From positions 1-24,822 of the IMG/VR virus record IMGVR_UViG_3300011113_000150: a DNA stretch of 24,822 bases; one strand, 5' to 3'. This DNA comes from a virus. The position numbers and the translations under genes are program-made. Positions 1-8,779 of the stretch are shown here, one piece after another. The notes beneath the pieces are model-generated. The model made no database searches. It saw only the letters and a program-made list of their open reading frames with translations, and was not told the DNA's origin. Each line of letters opens with the position of its first letter. Position 1 is the stretch's first letter.

Positions 1-2495
1 TCTGTTTTACCAGCATGTTCGTTAACAAAAGAAATCATTTTTGTTTTTTCGGTTTCTGGTAATCTTGTAAAGGAATTATCACCAGAGTTCATTGCTTTGT
101 TAATAGCTTCTTTTAGTTCTGTATTTTCTAGGTTTTCTAGTTCTGCTATTCTTGATTTTGTCCACTCTTCACCCTTATTATGTGGAGTGGTTATTAGTAA
201 TTCTTTTGCTGAATTAATTCTTCTTTTAAAATCAACTAATCTTTTTAAAACACTTCTACTAGTATTTTCTGGTGCAGAAAGCAATCTTAAAACATCGGCA
301 GAAGTATTTACTTCTCCTCCATTAATAGCTCTTAAAGCGTAACTAGAATCACTTTCTCCTGTGTTTCTATTAAAGGCTGTAGATTCAGAAGCGTTTGGAA
401 GACCGTTTTCAATTTTTGCTTTAGTTGAAATATCAGCAGCATCAGCAAATTTTTCGGTTTCAATAACAGATTTTTCTAGATTATTTAGTTTTGGTTCTTC
501 ATCTACAAGTGTTGGTTTTGTAGTTGTTGTTTCGGAATCAAAAATATCTTTTCTAACAAGAACATCTAGATTGGTTCTAGAATCTCTAACAGAAATATAT
601 TCACCAGACATAACCTTTTCTGGTTCAATTTCTCCAATATCAAAAATATCGTCTTCTTGTAGTCTTACAGATTTTCCATTTTGATCTAAAACTACAACAC
701 TACCATCCTTAATATTTTCGTTTGTTTGTTCTAAAATATCTGGTGGATTGTCTACCTCTCGGTGTCTCATTTCTTCTATAGCGGCGTTTAATCCTTCTGT
801 AATTGGAGTAGACTGATCTAGTGTACTTCCGATCATAGATTTTTCATTACCGTCTTGATCTATAAATCTACCAGTATCTAGTGAATAGTTTTTTACACCT
901 AAACTTGTAATACCACCAATAAAACCACCAAAAGAAGCTCCTGCAAGAGCAGCCCAACCAAGATCAGAAACTTTAATTTCATCAGTATTATCTGTTAATA
1001 ACGCTGTATTTGCCCAAGCAATGTTATTTAGCTGATTTCTAAACTCTGCTCCAGTATTTTGTAAAGCACCTAAACCAGCACCAACTGACATTGTTCTTAG
1101 TGTTGAGCTTGTTCTTAACCAGTTTGGAATATCTCCCATTGAGATTTCATATAAACCTTTTACAGTAGCTCTTGCTTTACTAACCGAAGATATTTTTGAA
1201 AGTCTACTAATATTTTTAACAACATCAGCTCCTCGTTTAATTGTGCTTAAACCAGCACCAACCATACCAACACCAGCTCCTAATAGTTTTGTTCCTAGTG
1301 TTATTTCAATAGCTAAAGCAGCGTCTGGATCGTTTATAATCATTGTTGGTAATGAGTATAAAATATTAGTTACTGCGTTTGTTCTTAAGAATCCAGCATC
1401 TTTTGTATATCTTTGAATTCTATCTTGAATTGTGCTTGTACTTAGTTCTTTTTGAATAAAATATAAAGCTTCTCTATGACCCCTAGCGTTTCTTACTAGG
1501 TTTTCATCAATTCCTTTTTGTGATAAGAAAGGTACAACTTCTGGATTAATACTATTTTTAAACCACTCAACACCATTAAAGTTTAGTTTTTCATCTTCTG
1601 TTGGTTCTAGTGCTTTTAAAATATCATTAGCTATACCACTACCATCAAGTGGATTAAACATACTTGAATATTGGGCAATTGCTGTATCACCAAGAAGATC
1701 ATTTATTTGTTCTTCAATAGAAGTTAGTGGTTCAACACCAACATCTCTTCTAGCAGCTACTGCGGAAAGTCTAGTCATTTCATTTCCCATTAAAGGGTCT
1801 AGATATTCATTTGCTTTTAGAGCTTCTGCTGCTAATAGATTTGGGGCAAGTCCACCAGCCTTTAAAGAACCATAGGCTCTATATAACAAACCTCTTTCCA
1901 ACATTGTTTTTGATAATGGTTCTAATAGTTTTTGGCTAATTACTTTATCACCAATTTTTAATGCTGGTACTTTTCTGCCTTGTAAATCCAAATAATATTT
2001 TTGTCCTGTTTCTGGATCTGTTAGTGCTTTTGGATCGTTTGCTGCTAATTCTTGTTCTGTTGCGTTTTCTTCAGCTAACTTTCTAATTTGTTCTGGTGTA
2101 AGATTTTCAAGAATAACTTTATTTAGTGTTGTATACGGAGCAACACCTTGTCCCATGATAGCTCTTTCTTGAGCATATCTTTCTACATCTTGGCTAATTA
2201 AACCGGGATTTCCTCCTCCAGCTAATAAAACAAGTCTAGTATAGTTATTAAAATCTTCCTGAGAAGGTTTTGTTGTCCAGTTAGCCATATTATTAATGGC
2301 TGCTAGTGATACATCTGGTAAAACACCTGTTCTTGCTACATCATCTTTAGAAATATTACTAAAGAAGCTTCTATAAAACAAGACTGGCTGTGTTGCTGTA
2401 TAAGCTACATAGGGGTCTGATGCTCCATAGACTGGTGCGTTATATACATTAGAAAAATTTGGTGTTTTATTTAAACTAACTGATTCTCGTTTCAT
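1..2495 (-). CDS. Internal virion (ejection) protein, gp16-like, partial at left edge
   Basis: The frame is open from an ATG at 2495 to the window edge with no stop. This gives 831 complete codons and a missing C-terminus. The start has an AAAGG site nine bases upstream. The product is mostly polar and helical, with glycine- and alanine-rich hydrophobic stretches at roughly residues 393-420 (GTKLLGAGVGMVGAGLS) and 507-533 (WAALAGASFGGFIGGI). Such stretches are common in the large core proteins that T7-like phages eject to form a channel across the host envelope. It is the last gene of a gp14 / 350-aa / 1330-aa series, which supports a gp16-like role. T7 gp16 carries an N-terminal transglycosylase domain, but I see no such motif here. 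The only lysozyme signature in this module is in the preceding gene. The role is inferred from size, position and composition, since I recognise no specific domain. Confidence 0.7.
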   Translation of the reverse strand, partial: MKRESVSLNKTPNFSNVYNAPVYGASDPYVAYTATQPVLFYRSFFSNISKDDVARTGVLPDVSLAAINNMANWTTKPSQEDFNNYTRLVLLAGGGNPGLISQDVERYAQERAIMGQGVAPYTTLNKVILENLTPEQIRKLAEENATEQELAANDPKALTDPETGQKYYLDLQGRKVPALKIGDKVISQKLLEPLSKTMLERGLLYRAYGSLKAGGLAPNLLAAEALKANEYLDPLMGNEMTRLSAVAARRDVGVEPLTSIEEQINDLLGDTAIAQYSSMFNPLDGSGIANDILKALEPTEDEKLNFNGVEWFKNSINPEVVPFLSQKGIDENLVRNARGHREALYFIQKELSTSTIQDRIQRYTKDAGFLRTNAVTNILYSLPTMIINDPDAALAIEITLGTKLLGAGVGMVGAGLSTIKRGADVVKNISRLSKISSVSKARATVKGLYEISMGDIPNWLRTSSTLRTMSVGAGLGALQNTGAEFRNQLNNIAWANTALLTDNTDEIKVSDLGWAALAGASFGGFIGGITSLGVKNYSLDTGRFIDQDGNEKSMIGSTLDQSTPITEGLNAAIEEMRHREVDNPPDILEQTNENIKDGSVVVLDQNGKSVRLQEDDIFDIGEIEPEKVMSGEYISVRDSRTNLDVLVRKDIFDSETTTTKPTLVDEEPKLNNLEKSVIETEKFADAADISTKAKIENGLPNASESTAFNRNTGESDSSYALRAINGGEVNTSADVLRLLSAPENTSRSVLKRLVDFKRRINSAKELLITTPHNKGEEWTKSRIAELENLENTELKEAINKAMNSGDNSFTRLPETEKTKMISFVNEHAGKT

Positions 2496-2540
2496 TATTG
2501 TTTACCTTTCTGGGAACTGGGTGTGCCATGAATAAGTATA

Positions 2541-5500
2541 TTATTTAGACCAAAGAGCAGCTTCTGCTTTTCTTCGTCTTACTAAACCTTTTAATTTTTG
2601 ACCGCCTGATGTATTATATAAAAGCAAAGTTGCTGGAACTTTATCAAAAGTATCTACTGAAGATAGAACTTTACTAAGTGTTTTATATTTTTCACGACCA
2701 TAAAAATTTTGACCAGCATTATATGAGAATGAAATTAAAGCTGCTTGTTGATTTGGAGTCATTTCATTCCAAGTTGGAATTGTTTCTTGTAATCTTGGAA
2801 TAACGACATCATTTACAAAAGTTTCAGCATATTCTCTAGCCTGTTCTTTTGTAATCTTATCACCCTTTTTAACTGGTTTGCCGTTAGGATAAGTTGTTGT
2901 TCCTTGTCCTATTGTCCATACTTTTCCAGTACTATCCCAATATGCTTCTGTTTTTAAACCTTCAAACTCTTCAATTAGTTTCATATATGGTTTATCACTA
3001 ACAGCACCGGGAGATGTTTGTTGTTTTTGTGATTCTGTTAGTGGTATTTTAATTGTACCATCAGATTCAATAGGATAACTACCTAAATCTCTTTTTTTAC
3101 TAGAGTCATAAATTAATTCTTCTGAGATAGTTCCACCCAAGTCTTGATATTGTTGTTTACTAATATTTGGTGGTAGTTCTCCAAATCTTTCAACATAATT
3201 ATTAACTTCATCTAGTGTTTTTGGAATACCAAACATACCTTTGGTATTAAAATTAACGCCAGTATCAATTGGTTTTCTAAGAATATCTGCTTCGGTTATT
3301 TGTTTCCAAATAGACTTATATTCTGTATCCATTAACAAATCAATTGGTACTATTGTTTGTGTTGTTGCTTTTAACATTTGACCTACTGTATTAACAAACT
3401 CATCGGTTGCTTCTGGTAAGTCTTTTTTAAATGTTTCTTCTAATACATCTTTAATATCTTTTAATGCTTCTGGTATATCTGTACTAACAGCTCTTTTAAC
3501 AGCGTCAGTAATTTGTGGGTATAGATTTGCTATTTCTTCAGCACCTAAAAGACCGTCCATATACCATTGGTCTAATTGAGACATTATAAAAGACTCTGCT
3601 TCTTCTTGTTTTAAAGAGCTTCCAGTATATGAAAAGTATGGTCTTTCTTTTTCTGTCTGTAGTGCATTTTCCCAGAATACAGATTCTTGTATTTTTGGAT
3701 AATTATCTTTAGTTTCTTCTTTAAAGGTTGTATTTAAGTTATAACCAACAGCAGCGATATGCATGTTATTAATAATATCAAGTTTTGTAATTTGACCGTC
3801 ATTATCGGAATCTGCTGTTACAATATAATTAAACAAATCTTCATTAGCTACAACTTCTCGTAAAGCTGAAAAGTAAACTTGTTTTGGTTTATCATAAACT
3901 TTTGATAATAAATCAGAAACTCTACTTATTACTTCTGGGTCTTTACCAGAAACTCTAGCTTGATGTTCTGTTATTGGAATAATATAATCAGCTAATTCTT
4001 CTTGAGAGATAACATCTATAACTGGTTGATAAAGATCTCTTTTATTATTATTTGTTGCACCTAGCATTTGAGCAGCTGATACTAAACCGTTATTTGATTT
4101 ATTTGTAGTTGGGTTTGTTCCCAAATCAAGTTCTAATACAGATGGTCTTTGTCCTACTAATAATCTCTCGGCATTTCTATAACCTTCTTCAAAGTTTTCT
4201 GGTAATAAACTTCGGTTTGGTAACATAGTATAAGGAATGCTATTAGAACTATCACTAAATCTAATATTACCTCTATTAGATTGAGTCATAACCATTCTAT
4301 TATCTAATAGGTTTATTGTCTCACCTATTTCATTTTTATAGTTAATTCCATTTAGATTAAAAGGAATTCCGCCATCTTTACTGTTTATAAGTTGATCATC
4401 AGCAGAACTATATGTAAACTTCCAATCCCAAAGTTCAGCTGGTCCTATTCTATCATAAACTCTTCCTGCAATTTCTAATGCTTGTTTTTCAGTTGATGGG
4501 GCAACGCCATTATTAAAAGATTTAATAACAGACGGATTAGTTGAAACTAAAACTCTTAAAGCATCGCTTAATCTTGGGGTTGATCCGGTATTTTGTCCAT
4601 CTTGATTGTTTGAAACAGAAACAATAGATTGAAGTATTTTTTTCTTTGTTTCAACTGAAATTTTATCCTCAATAGGAACAAACTGTCTATCTACTGATTC
4701 AATTAAACTATCATAATCTCTTTCATCTATATTATCATTTAATGACATTGTAACAAACGCCATAGATGTTGGAGACATGTTATTAAATCTTTCAAGAACT
4801 GTTGGGTCTATTAATACACCTTGTTTAGACTGAACTATAGCATTATTAATAATACTACCATAATAACCAGTTGGTTTGGTTTCTCCATTAAGAGGTTTTT
4901 GACCCAAAGAACCAAATAAAGAATTTCTAACAACAATAGGAACACCCGCATCGTCCATCAATACAACTGAATTTAGTGTTTGTGTTATTTGTTTAGTTGC
5001 TTCTTCTTGAGAAATGTTTGGATTATTTATTCTAAGTGTTTGTAGTTCTAATAAAGCAGTAAATAGAGGTGGTTGAATACTTGGATTATTATTTACATAA
5101 GCATTAAACCAAGAATCAGTATTTATATTTTCGTATAATGTTGGGTTTATAATCTCACCATTTTCGTTTACAGCACCAAGTAAACTATGTAGTATAGATT
5201 TTGATGACACTTTTGCATCTAAAATGGGACCAGATGTTGGTCTATCCATTTCTAATACAGGTAAATCTTTTGTTAGATTTGATATTAAAGCTTGTAATTG
5301 ATTTGCCTGTGGTGTTTTTATGTTATTTATTTTTTGAATAAATGTTTCTGGTGTTACATCTTCTCTACCGGGATAACCAGCGTAAGATAGAGCAACCATT
5401 AATTTGGCTTTTTCTAGTGGTTTAAAGTTTTCACCTATTTCAAATAAATGCTTAATTTTTTCTTGTGGCATATATTTTAGGTTTGACTTTAACCACACAG

Positions 5501-6533
5501 CATCTGCTACAGAAATATTATCACTTTGCAGTATTGTTCTTGTTCTTTCAGCAAACTTATGTGGTAAGTTTATACCTCTTGCTGAATGTGCTACTTGAGC
5601 ATCCATTTCAGTTAATAAACTATAACCAGTTATTCCAAGCGTTTTTATTAGATCTTCATCGGTTGCTTCTGGGTTTATAATAACTCCACCGTTTGGTGTT
5701 GGAATTAATGTAGAACCTCCAGTTGCTGTTTTTACTTCCATATTTATACTTTGTGGCCCAATAGCTTCAATTACAGCATTTACTGGCTCTAATCCATTTC
5801 TTCTTGGATATTGATCTTTAGCAATTACTTCGTTATCGGTATTAGATGTATATTTTCCATTTGCCCAATTTGTAAAAGTATTTGCTTTTTTAAACCGTTC
5901 ATTAAAAGATTTTAGAAGATCTGATTGAACTTTTTCAGCATCTCTAGAAATATCATAAAGACCTGATCTGGCTGTTTCTACTACATTAAACCACGCAGAA
6001 CCAAAACCATCAAAGTTAAATCCTTTCTTAACTAGATTACCTTGAGCATCATATTCATCATCAGCAAAAACATCTAATACATTACCATCAGAGTCTTTAA
6101 AACCAATAATTTCATTTGCTTGCTTTCTAAAGGTTTCTTGAAAATAATTTGATGTTGAAAATGGTCTATTAAAATCAACAGCTTCTTCTCTTGGTTCAAC
6201 ATAGTTAGTTGGGTTTGGATCAACTGATGCAGCAAACTCATTTCTCATTTTAGTTTGATAATCATATTGAAGATCTCTTAATTGAGCTGTTTTTTTATTA
6301 ATTGAGTATTTTAATGTATCTTCATATATACTACCAGCAGCAGCAAAAGCTTGCTCACCAAGTTTATACCAATCAACACCATAATCAATATTACCAATCC
6401 ACTCTCTTGGGCTTGGCATTGATACTTCACCTTCTTTTACAACTTGAGTTCCTGCAATTTGTTCTTGTACCTGTGGTGCTTGAATTAAAGAAGGATCTTG
6501 TTGAATCATTAGTTGATTAGGTGTTGGGGCCAT
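2541..6533 (-). CDS. Large internal virion protein with C-terminal T4-type lysozyme (GH24) domain
   Basis: This is a 1330-aa protein. Residues about 1180-1330 form a T4-lysozyme-like (GH24) muramidase domain. The catalytic set is E1191 (in EEFEGL), D1200 (in YWDSTG) and T1207 (in VWTIGQG), spaced much as E11/D20/T26 in T4 lysozyme. The domain ends with the family's typical NQQAALISFSYNAG and RRRKAE stretches. Residues 908-919 read DSDNDGQITKLD, which fits an EF-hand calcium loop. The rest has no recognised domain. By position it is an internal core protein (gp15/gp16 class), and the lysozyme would open peptidoglycan locally during DNA entry. The start at 6533 follows an AGGAG site nine bases upstream and overlaps the previous gene by 17 bases. 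The fused domain could also be a displaced endolysin, but fusion to a virion-size protein favours a virion lysin. Confidence 0.85.
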   Translation of the reverse strand: MAPTPNQLMIQQDPSLIQAPQVQEQIAGTQVVKEGEVSMPSPREWIGNIDYGVDWYKLGEQAFAAAGSIYEDTLKYSINKKTAQLRDLQYDYQTKMRNEFAASVDPNPTNYVEPREEAVDFNRPFSTSNYFQETFRKQANEIIGFKDSDGNVLDVFADDEYDAQGNLVKKGFNFDGFGSAWFNVVETARSGLYDISRDAEKVQSDLLKSFNERFKKANTFTNWANGKYTSNTDNEVIAKDQYPRRNGLEPVNAVIEAIGPQSINMEVKTATGGSTLIPTPNGGVIINPEATDEDLIKTLGITGYSLLTEMDAQVAHSARGINLPHKFAERTRTILQSDNISVADAVWLKSNLKYMPQEKIKHLFEIGENFKPLEKAKLMVALSYAGYPGREDVTPETFIQKINNIKTPQANQLQALISNLTKDLPVLEMDRPTSGPILDAKVSSKSILHSLLGAVNENGEIINPTLYENINTDSWFNAYVNNNPSIQPPLFTALLELQTLRINNPNISQEEATKQITQTLNSVVLMDDAGVPIVVRNSLFGSLGQKPLNGETKPTGYYGSIINNAIVQSKQGVLIDPTVLERFNNMSPTSMAFVTMSLNDNIDERDYDSLIESVDRQFVPIEDKISVETKKKILQSIVSVSNNQDGQNTGSTPRLSDALRVLVSTNPSVIKSFNNGVAPSTEKQALEIAGRVYDRIGPAELWDWKFTYSSADDQLINSKDGGIPFNLNGINYKNEIGETINLLDNRMVMTQSNRGNIRFSDSSNSIPYTMLPNRSLLPENFEEGYRNAERLLVGQRPSVLELDLGTNPTTNKSNNGLVSAAQMLGATNNNKRDLYQPVIDVISQEELADYIIPITEHQARVSGKDPEVISRVSDLLSKVYDKPKQVYFSALREVVANEDLFNYIVTADSDNDGQITKLDIINNMHIAAVGYNLNTTFKEETKDNYPKIQESVFWENALQTEKERPYFSYTGSSLKQEEAESFIMSQLDQWYMDGLLGAEEIANLYPQITDAVKRAVSTDIPEALKDIKDVLEETFKKDLPEATDEFVNTVGQMLKATTQTIVPIDLLMDTEYKSIWKQITEADILRKPIDTGVNFNTKGMFGIPKTLDEVNNYVERFGELPPNISKQQYQDLGGTISEELIYDSSKKRDLGSYPIESDGTIKIPLTESQKQQTSPGAVSDKPYMKLIEEFEGLKTEAYWDSTGKVWTIGQGTTTYPNGKPVKKGDKITKEQAREYAETFVNDVVIPRLQETIPTWNEMTPNQQAALISFSYNAGQNFYGREKYKTLSKVLSSVDTFDKVPATLLLYNTSGGQKLKGLVRRRKAEAALWSK

Positions 6534-7569
6534 TAGTTGGTTCTCCTAGTAAATCTTTATACTGTGAAAGTGCCATATAAATTGTTTTAACAATATCTTC
6601 ATCGTTTTTTACTCTTCCAGACTCTACTTCACCAAGCATACCCTTTTTTATTAAAGAGATATATTCTGGTTTTGAAAACATTGAAAAAGCTTCTGACCAT
6701 CTATCTGGTGTTAGTGATCCGGTTTCTAGCATAGATGCAGCAACACCTTCTGATGCTTTATTATCTAAGTTAATTTTTGATCTTTGATTTTGTACATTAC
6801 CTTTTACATATTGTCTGATAAACTCTGGAGCTAAATCATCAATCATTAACTGTTCATCTGTTGAGGGAGTACCGTATATATCTGTAGGTAATACTTGAGA
6901 TCTGTCTTGTAGATCAGATGCTGGAACAAAAATACCGTCTTTATTAGCTACACCAAAACGACCATTGATTGTATCTGATACATCTAATAAATTCATCTTT
7001 TCTAGTTTTAAAAGATCATTTATATGAGCTTCTTCAGAAACATCTGGATCTAATTCTCTATTTGATAAATTAGCTAATCTTTTTGATAAATTATCTTTAT
7101 AAATTTGTTTTGATTTGTTTAAATTAGAATCTGCTGTTCTTGCAGAAAAATTTTGTAAATCATCTTTAAATTCATTTATTAACCAAGAAGGCCATCTTGA
7201 AACTCTATCTCTAAGAAAATGTTCTTTTTCTTGTGGTGTTTCAAACATTTCCATTTCCATAGAAGATTTGTTTATTAGTTCTTCTTTTGCTTCTTTTTTA
7301 TCTTTTGGGTGTAAAGAAATATATTTATCCCAATAATATTCTTTAAAATCTTCGTTTGGTAATGGAAAATCTTTTGTTGCTTGTACCCAATTTTCAAATA
7401 CTTTTTTAGTATTGTTTGGATACATATCCTTTAGTTCTTGTTCTATTTTTTTAAGTTTATCTTTTAATTTTTCTGCTCTTATTTTTGCTACATCTGTAAC
7501 ATTTGTTTTACTTGCAAAAACAGAACCCTCAGCTATTTGCTGTAGTTTATTTAGTTTTTCATAGTTCAT
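6517..7569 (-). CDS. Probable internal virion protein (350 aa)
   Basis: The product is 350 aa, highly charged and predicted helical. Its lysine/glutamate-rich N-terminal third (around residues 25-60, including KLKDKLKKIEQELKDMY) looks like a coiled coil. I see no signal peptide, membrane segment or catalytic motif. It sits between the gp14-like gene and the 1330-aa lysozyme-bearing core protein and overlaps the latter by 17 bases, so the two are probably translated together. This is the slot of a T7 gp15-like core protein, but it is about half the 747 residues of T7 gp15, so the assignment rests on position. The ATG at 7569 is preceded by TAAGGA, whose TAA is the stop codon of the upstream gene. 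Confidence 0.65.
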   Translation of the reverse strand: MNYEKLNKLQQIAEGSVFASKTNVTDVAKIRAEKLKDKLKKIEQELKDMYPNNTKKVFENWVQATKDFPLPNEDFKEYYWDKYISLHPKDKKEAKEELINKSSMEMEMFETPQEKEHFLRDRVSRWPSWLINEFKDDLQNFSARTADSNLNKSKQIYKDNLSKRLANLSNRELDPDVSEEAHINDLLKLEKMNLLDVSDTINGRFGVANKDGIFVPASDLQDRSQVLPTDIYGTPSTDEQLMIDDLAPEFIRQYVKGNVQNQRSKINLDNKASEGVAASMLETGSLTPDRWSEAFSMFSKPEYISLIKKGMLGEVESGRVKNDEDIVKTIYMALSQYKDLLGEPTNGPNT

Positions 7570-7580
7570 AGTTATTATCC

Positions 7581-8264
7581 TTATGGACCAACAAAATTAG
7601 CACCACCGGGTGTTGTGTAACTTTCGACTCCACCTTTACCAAACATTAATTGAGCACTAATACCAGCACTAAGTCCACTAAGAGCTGCTCCACCGATAAT
7701 ATTCAACATAGATCCACCAGAAGTCATGCTTGTATCTCCGGGCATGTATACAGCATGTTCTTCATAGTTAAAATCTCTTTGAGCTAATTTATTTTGATAT
7801 ATAGTAGAAATGTCACGCATTTTATTCATATTACTAACTCTTAAATTAGCCATGTTAACAGTTGCGTTTTGTAGATTTTGTCTTAATAAAGCTCTAGCTG
7901 TTCCAGAAGACATATCAATATTTCTACCAGATACACTAGATAATAAAGCAGAGTTTACTTGATTAGTTTGTTTACTAAACTGTCCTTTTGAATTATCATA
8001 TCCTAACTTTTGATAAACTTCGGCAATAGCTCTTTCATTCAAGGCTACTTGCTCAAGTTTTTTATTATTAATATCTCTTGCTAGATTTCTTTTATCTATA
8101 TTTCTATTAGCAGCCTGAACTTGCCATTGTCTTTGAAAGTTTGCGTTTTGTGCTGCAAGTTGAGATTGCATTGCTTGGGCTTGTGCTTGACTATTTGCAC
8201 TAAGACCACCAAAAATACCTTGACCTAAAGCGATACCACCTAGTGTAATTGCGGCTACTGGCAT
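7581..8264 (-). CDS. Internal virion protein, T7 gp14-like
   Basis: This 227-aa protein is close to T7 gp14 (196 aa) in length and design. It has a hydrophobic glycine-rich N-terminus (residues 1-22, AAITLGGIALGQGIFGGLS). A long alanine/glutamine-rich helical region follows (about 24-100, with AQAQAMQSQLAAQNANFQRQ). A second glycine-rich hydrophobic segment lies near residues 185-208. In T7-like phages gp14 is ejected and forms the outer-membrane part of the DNA channel. The gene starts inside the end of the sulfotransferase-like gene (10-base overlap) and has an AGAGG site seven bases before the ATG. It begins the ejection module, followed by the 350-aa, 1330-aa and at-least-831-aa proteins. 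Confidence 0.75.
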   Translation of the reverse strand: MPVAAITLGGIALGQGIFGGLSANSQAQAQAMQSQLAAQNANFQRQWQVQAANRNIDKRNLARDINNKKLEQVALNERAIAEVYQKLGYDNSKGQFSKQTNQVNSALLSSVSGRNIDMSSGTARALLRQNLQNATVNMANLRVSNMNKMRDISTIYQNKLAQRDFNYEEHAVYMPGDTSMTSGGSMLNIIGGAALSGLSAGISAQLMFGKGGVESYTTPGGANFVGP

Positions 8265-8779
8265 TTAATACCTCTTTCTATGAAGTTATAAATACTAGAT
8301 AATGAGTTATTTAAATCCTCAGTATAAACATGTAGTATTTTATTTTTATCTTTATTTTTTAACCAGTTATTAAGTAAGTTAACTGTATTTGTATATATTT
8401 CTTCAACCGTTTCATTAGTATAAAAAACTCTATTAAGTGGTAATTTTAACTCATCCTTTAAAACTTTTTCCATACTAGATAACTGTTGGTTTTTATTTTT
8501 TCTTTCTAAAACAATAACTAGATTTGTATTTTCTTGTGGTATAAACTGTAATACATTTGCCCACAGTTTACAGAATTTATTATTTAGTTTATTATTAGAT
8601 ATTAACTCAGATAACTGTAGTGGATTAAGATCCCAATACCCATTTGGATTATGTTTTTCAACAGTTATTCCACTTAAAAACTTTTCACCACAAATAGGAA
8701 ATCCTTTTTCTTTTATTTTTTGCATTACAAAAGATGTTCCAGTTCTTTGTCCAAATCCAGTTACAACATTTATATTCAT
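8255..8779 (-). CDS. Sulfotransferase-like P-loop protein
   Basis: This is a 174-aa protein with three features of the PAPS-dependent sulfotransferase fold. An N-terminal phosphosulfate-binding loop, TGFGQRTGTS, lies at residues 7-16 (compare the common GFPRSGTS). NPNGYWD at 44-50 matches the NPNGYYE motif of a short bacterial and phage sulfotransferase-like family. A 3'-phosphate-binding strand and helix, VIVLERKNKNQQLSSMEK, follows near 88-105, with R93 and S101 at the classical spacing of eight. A C-terminal HVYTEDL stretch also fits. The substrate is unknown. The canonical proline-arginine-serine of the loop is changed, so catalysis is uncertain. The gene overlaps the terminase stop by one base (TAATG) and the gp14-like start by ten, placing it inside the virion operon. 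Known families support the fold; the role is not evident. Confidence 0.65.
   Translation of the reverse strand: MNINVVTGFGQRTGTSFVMQKIKEKGFPICGEKFLSGITVEKHNPNGYWDLNPLQLSELISNNKLNNKFCKLWANVLQFIPQENTNLVIVLERKNKNQQLSSMEKVLKDELKLPLNRVFYTNETVEEIYTNTVNLLNNWLKNKDKNKILHVYTEDLNNSLSSIYNFIERGIKCQ

Noticed and set aside
97-684. Plus-strand open frames opposite the left-edge gene
   Set aside because: The minus strand is continuously open from 2495 to the edge with sensible composition and a ribosome site. The plus frames are serine/phenylalanine-rich mirror readings without ribosome sites.
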